A stretch of 64,000 nt of DNA from Cryptomeria japonica. Taxonomy: Eukaryota; Streptophyta; Pinopsida; Cupressales; Cupressaceae. Location of the stretch: assembly GCF_030272615.1 (NCBI RefSeq), contig NC_081412.1, positions 668,859,852 through 668,923,851 of the forward strand, in the 5' to 3' direction. Below, in pieces: positions 58,690 to 64,000 of this stretch; position 1 is the stretch's first letter, and each line of letters starts with the position of its first letter. Made by a program: the position numbers and the translations under genes. Under the pieces are notes generated by a model that worked only from the letters and a program-made list of their open reading frames with translations, did no database searches and was not told the DNA's origin.

Positions 58690-59520
58690 CTTTTTTTTTT
58701 TTTTTTCTGAAATCATCAAAGTCTGAACTTCAACGACAAATTGAAGATAGTTACACTCCAAATTTGAAGATGAAACAAGAACAAGAGTCAGAGTGCTTCG
58801 AGTCTACTTTCTAAACTACTAATTTTTTTTGAAAATGGTGGAGATTAAGGGCTTCAAAAAGGGGGGCCACAAAAAGTGGTCCTGTTTTTATGCAAAAAAC
58901 ATAACATAGCGTTTGTTGTGCCCCCCCTAAAATGTTAACTTTTTTTTTGAATTTTTAAAATCGCTTCGGTGAGAAATTAGCTAACACCTTGTAGTTTATG
59001 CCAGATTTTTCAGCTTATTTTTTAATGAGTATATGATTTTTTACTAATTTTCGAAGTGGACACATCCTGAAAAATAAAAAATTGAGCGTGCTCCCCCCTA
59101 AAATCATTGAACACTAATCAAAAATCAAAACTTTTTCTTTTTAAATTGTGTAGAATGGAGTCTAGTTTCTAAAAATGTAAGTTTTTTCAAAATCTGATGA
59201 ACGTGTAAAAATCTATACCCAAAATAGTGCATGTTGGTTTTTGACAAAAAACAGACACACTAACAAAAGAAATTATAGATGAAAGACTTAACGAAATCAA
59301 AATTTGAAATAAATTACGTTGTTAGATAGCTAAGAGGGAGCTCAAGTTTACCACAATATTTTTTTTAACTTCATTGAAACACATGCAAACCTGACGGAGA
59401 GCATGACCAAAAATATGTCAAAATTTTCAATGTTCTGATAAAAACACGTCTCTAGCCTGAAATGGTCGTCCAAACGTTTGGGTTGGATGCCCAAGGCAAA
59501 TCCAACACATAGGTTTGGTG
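58690..59520. other. Gene-free AT-rich stretch
   Basis: Begins with a T run (58691-58707). A C-run word (GCCCCCCCTAAAATG near 58920; GCTCCCCCCTAAAATC near 59090) occurs twice about 170 bp apart, so an old tandem repeat is possible. No gene seen. Confidence 0.45.
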
Positions 59521-59537
59521 TTTCCCAAAACGGGCCA

Positions 59538-59885
59538 TTTGGCGCATGCCAAATTTGGCGCTCGCCCTATTTGGTGTGCGCCAAATGTGATGAATGGATT
59601 TTTCTATTTGGCGCACGCCAAATGGAAAAATCCATTCATCACATTTGGCGCACGCCAAATAGGGAGAGTGCCAAATGTATACATAGAAACCCCCATCTCG
59701 TAGTTCCATCTCTCTCTATGAACTAGATCTCATATTCTCTCTCTCCCCTCACGCCAAATGGAAAAATCCATTCATCACATTTGGCGCACGCCAAATAGGG
59801 AGAGCGCCAAATGTATACATAGAAACCCCCATCTCGTAGTTCCATCTCTCTCTATGAACTAGATCTCATATTCTCTCTCTCCCCT
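59538..59885. repeat. Large palindrome and 136-bp duplication rich in TTTGGCGC
   Basis: 59553-59676 is an inverted repeat with arms of about 61 bp and only about five mismatches, centred near 59614. The segment 59614-59749 is then repeated as 59750-59885. TTTGGCGC or its complement occurs seven times, mostly as TTTGGCGCACGCCAAA-type palindromes. TTTGGCGC is the textbook E2F/DP site; the role here is inference. Confidence 0.9.
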
Positions 59886-60069
59886 TGCCTCTTCTCGAGC
59901 TCTTCATTCTTATAGATACATACTCTTCTTTGTCCCTCCCCTCTCTAGCTCTCACAATTCCCTTATTCTCCTATCCCTCGAGCTATCTCCCTCTTCATCC
60001 TTACACCCATCTAATTCCCTCTCTCACCTCTTTCCCTATGTTTCTTCCTCAGTCCCTCCTCTCTCTAGG
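59886..60069. other. CT-rich spacer before the satellite
   Basis: CTCCCTCTC-type low-complexity sequence without a gene. Confidence 0.7.
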
Positions 60070-63000
60070 TCCTAAGGGGTCATAGGACACCATATGACCC
60101 CTAATGACACCTAAGGGGTCATATGGTGTCCTAAGGGGTCATAAGACACCATATGACCTCTTAGGTTACCATAGGACCCATAACGACACCATATTCTATC
60201 CTAAGTGGTCATAGGACACCATATGACCCCTTAGGACACCATACAACCCATAACAACACCATATGATGTCTTAATGGGTCATATGACACCATATGACCCC
60301 TTAGGTGTCGTTACGGGTCATATTGTGTCCTAAGGGGTTATATGGTGTCCTATGACCCCTTAGGAGACCATATGACCCCTTAGTACACCATATGGTGTCA
60401 TTATGGTTCGTATGGTGTCCTATGACCCCTTAGGACACCATATGAGCCCCTAGTACACCATATGAGGTCAGTATGGTCTTATCGTGTACGATGATCCCTT
60501 AGGACACCATATGACCCATTAGGACACCATACGACCCATAATGACAACATAAGGTGTCCTAAGGGGTCATATGGTGTCTTAAGGGGTCATAACACACCAT
60601 ATGACTTGGTAAGACACAATATGATCCCTAACGACACCTAAGGGGTCATATGGTGTCTTATGACCCCATAGGACACCATATGACCCCTTAGGACACCATA
60701 CGACCCATAACAACACCATATTGTGTCCTAAGGGGTCATATGGTGTCCTAAGTATTCATAGGACACCATATGACCCCTTACGACACCATAAAACACATAA
60801 CGACACCATATTGTGTCTTAATGGGTCATATGGTGTCTTAAGGGGTCATAGGACACTAGATGACCCCTTAGGACACCATGTGACCCCTTAGAACATTATA
60901 TAGTGTTGTTATGGGTCATATGATGTCCTAAGGGCTCATATGGTATCCTAACGGGTTATATAATGTCCTATGACCCCTTAGGATACCACATAACCCCTTA
61001 CATGTTGTTAGGGTTCACATTGTGTCTGAAGGGGTCATATGGTGTCCTATGACCCTTTAGCACACTATATCACCCCTTAGGACACCATATGGTGTCATTA
61101 TGGGTCGTATGGTGTCCTAAGTGGTCATTAGGTGTCTTATGATCCCATAGGACACCATATGACCAATAATGACAACATAAGGTGTCCTAAGGGGTCATAT
61201 TGTGTCTTAAGGGGTCATATGGTGTCATATGACCCCTTAGGACACCATATGACCCACAACGACACCATATTGTGTCCTAAGGGGTCATATGGTGTCCTAA
61301 GGGGTCATAGGACACCATATGACCCCTTATGATAATATGCGACCCCTTAGAACACCATATAGTGTCGTTATGGGTCATATGGTGTCCTAAGGGGTCATAT
61401 GGTGTCCTAACGGGTCATATAGTGTCCTATGACCCCTTAGGATACCATATAACCCCTTATGTGTCTCTAGGGTTCACATTGTGTCCTAAGGGATCATATG
61501 GTGTCCCATGACCCCTTAGGACACTATATGACCCCTTAGAATACCATATGGTGTCATTATGTGGCGTATGGTGTCCTAAGGGGTCATAACACACCATATG
61601 ACCCAATAAGACAAAATATGATCCGTAACGACACCTAAGGGGTCATATGGTGTCCTATGGCCCCATAGGACACCATATGACCCCTTAGGACACCATACGA
61701 CCCATAACGACACCATATTGTGTCATAAGGGGTCATATGGTGTCCTAAGGGGTCATAGAATACTATATGACCCCTTGCGACATGATGCGACCCATAACGA
61801 CACCATATTGTGTCCTAAGTGGTCATATGGTGTCCCAAGGGGTCCTAGGACACCAAATGATCCCTTAGGACACCATGTGACCCCTTAGAACACCATATAG
61901 TGTCATTATGGGTCATATGGTGTCCTAAGGGGTCATATAGTGTCCTATGACCCCTTAGTACACCATATAACTCCTTACATATCGTTAGGGTTCACATTGT
62001 GTCCTAAGGGGTCATATGGTGTCCTATGACCCCTTAAGACACTATATGACCCCTTAGGACACCATATGGTGTCATTATGGGTCGTATGGTGTCCTAAGGG
62101 GTCATATGGTGTCTTAAGGGGTCATAACACACCATATGACCCATAAAGACACAATATGATCCGTAACGACACCTAAGGGGTCATATGGTGTCCTATGGCC
62201 CCATAAGACACCATATGACCCCTTAGCACACCATACGACCCATAATGACACCATATTGGGTCCTAAGGGGTCATAGAACACCATATGACCCCTTAGGACA
62301 CCATACGACCCATAACAACACCATATTGTGTCCTAAGGGGTCATAGGATACCATATGACCCCCTACGACACCATGTGACCCCTTAGAACACCATATAATG
62401 TTGTTATCGGTCATATAGTGTCCTAAGGGGTCATATGGTGTCCTAACGGGTCATATAGTGTCCTATGATCCCTTAGGATACCATATAACCCCTTGCGTGT
62501 CGTTAGGGTTCCCATTGTGTCCTAGGGGGTTATATGGTGTCCTATGACCCCTTAGAACACCATATGGTGTCATTATGGGTCATATGGTGTCCTAAGAGGT
62601 CATATGATGTCTTAAGGGGTAATAACACACCATATGACTTGTTAAGACACAATATGATCCGTAATGACACCATATGACCCCTTAGGACACCATATGACCC
62701 CTTAAGACACCATATGACCCATAACGACACCATATTGTGTCCTAAAGGGTCATATGGTGTCCTAAGGAGTCATATGGTGTCCTAAGGAGTCATATGGTGT
62801 CCTAATGGGTCATATAGTGTCCTATGACCCCTTAGGATACCATTTAACCCCTTACGTGTCGTTAGGGTTCATATTGTGTCCTAAGGGGTCATATGGTCTC
62901 TTAAGGGGTCATATGGTGTCCTATGGCCCCATAGGACACCATATGACCCCTTAGCACACCATACGACCGATAACGAAACCATATTGTGTCATAAGGGGTC

Positions 63001-64000
63001 ATATGGTGTCCTAAGGGGTCATAGGACACCATATAACCTCACCATACGACCCATAAAGACACCATATTGTGTCCTAAGGGGTCATAGGATACCATATGAC
63101 CCCCTATAACACCATGTGACCCCTTAGAACACCATATAGTGTCATTATGGGTCATATAGTGTCCTAAGGGGTCATATGGTGTTCTAACGGGTCATATTGT
63201 GTCCTATGACCCCTTAGGATACCATATAACCCCTTACGTGTCGTTAGGGTTCCCATTGTGTCCTAAGGGGTCGTATGGTGTCCTATGACCCCTTAGGACA
63301 CTATATGACCCCTTAGGACACCATATGGTGTCATTATGGTTCATATGGTGTCCTAAGGGGTCATATGATGTCTTAAGGGGTAATAACACACCATATGACT
63401 TTTTAAGACACAATATGATTCGTAACGACACCTAAGGGGTCATATGGTGTCCTATGGCCCCATAGGACACCATATGACCCCTTAGGACACCATACGACCC
63501 ATAACGACATCATATTGTGTCCTAAGGGGTCATATAAATTCCTAAGGGGTCATAGGATACCATATGACCCCTTAGGACACCATACAACCCATAACGACAC
63601 CATATTGTGTCCTAAGGGGTCATATGGTGTCCTAAGAGGTCATATAATGTTATAACGGGTCATATAGTGTCCTATGACCCCTTAGGATACCATATAACCC
63701 CTTACGTGTGGTTAGGGTTCACATTGTGTCCTAAGGGGTCATATGGTGTCCTATGACCCCTTAGGACACTATATGACCCCTTATGACACCATGTGGTGTC
63801 ATTATGGGTCGTATGGTGTCCTAAGGGGTCATATGGTGTCTTAAGGGGTCATAACACACCATATGACCCATTAAGACACAATATGATCCCTAATGACACC
63901 TAAGGGGTCATATGGTCTCCTATGGCCCCATAGGACACCATATGACCCCTTAGGACATCATACGACCCATAACGACACCTTATTGTGTCGTAAGGGGTCA
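60070..64000. repeat. Satellite of 20-bp monomers in both orientations, at least 3.9 kb
   Basis: The monomer CCTAAGGGGTCATATGGTGT and its reverse complement alternate, giving many palindromes such as GGTGTCCTA...TAGGACACC. A rarer marker (GGGTTC of TTAGGGTTCACATTGTGTCC) recurs at 61011, 61470, 61988, 62506, 62865, 63246 and 63715. This shows an irregular higher-order unit of about 360-520 bp. It runs off the right edge. Open frames in it (for example GHHMTHNDT-type repeats) are by-products of the repeat. Confidence 0.97.

Noticed and set aside
61132-63431. Open frames with GHHMTHNDT and CPKGSYGVL repeats
   Set aside because: They are direct products of the 20-bp satellite and occur on both strands.

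Overview
This is nuclear DNA of a vascular plant. A conifer is the best guess, from the dense nesting of long-terminal-repeat (LTR) elements, the TGTAATGTCCC-type LTR ends and the very low gene content, but the species cannot be fixed from the window. Only one ordinary host gene segment is convincing: the last exon of a RabA (Rab11-type) small GTPase at 42577-43065. Almost everything else is mobile or repetitive DNA.

Left part (1-26.3 kb). A truncated minus-strand copy (1-2152) and a plus-strand copy (5472-12173) of one unusual family lie head to head, separated by an Athila/Tat-type gypsy fossil. Target-site duplications (TSDs) resolve the rest as a nest: an old solo gypsy LTR (5461-24644, TSD TAGCA) was hit by the 5472-12173 element (AATCC/AACCC) and by a non-autonomous LTR element (13556-24390). 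That element carries pieces of two host genes, plastid glucose-6-phosphate isomerase and COPII Sec23. It was in turn hit by a full-length chromodomain gypsy element (16408-24164, TSD CAGAC).

Middle part (26.3-41.3 kb). A second nest: an element with long inverted ends (26312-39885, TSD CCTTT) contains a minus-strand member of the unusual family (26696-38374, TSD GGTTT). That member contains a plus-strand member (29016-36194, TSD CAACC) with a long, mostly open protein-coding region. The family has TG...CA ends, 5-bp TSDs, no second LTR inside, a TATA box about 850 bp before its 3' end, and a 5' array of near-palindromic hairpins at regular spacing (about 84 bp in one subfamily; about 166 or 177 bp in the other). 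It is the strongest candidate here for something undescribed: either giant solo LTRs that carry a gene in U3, or a new element type.

Right part (41.3-64 kb). After the RabA exon come a foldback element, a decayed pogo/DDE_1 transposon and AT-rich DNA. From about 50 to 58.1 kb lies a probable two-gene DNA transposon: a plus-strand gene of about ten exons (50267-52890), a 359-bp tandem array, and a convergent minus-strand DDE/D transposase gene (55656-58093). CpG-rich palindromes lie outside both genes. The window ends in at least 3.9 kb of a 20-bp-based satellite whose monomers occur in both orientations.

A recurring theme is tandem arrays in which each unit holds a palindrome. They occur in at least five apparently unrelated repeats.
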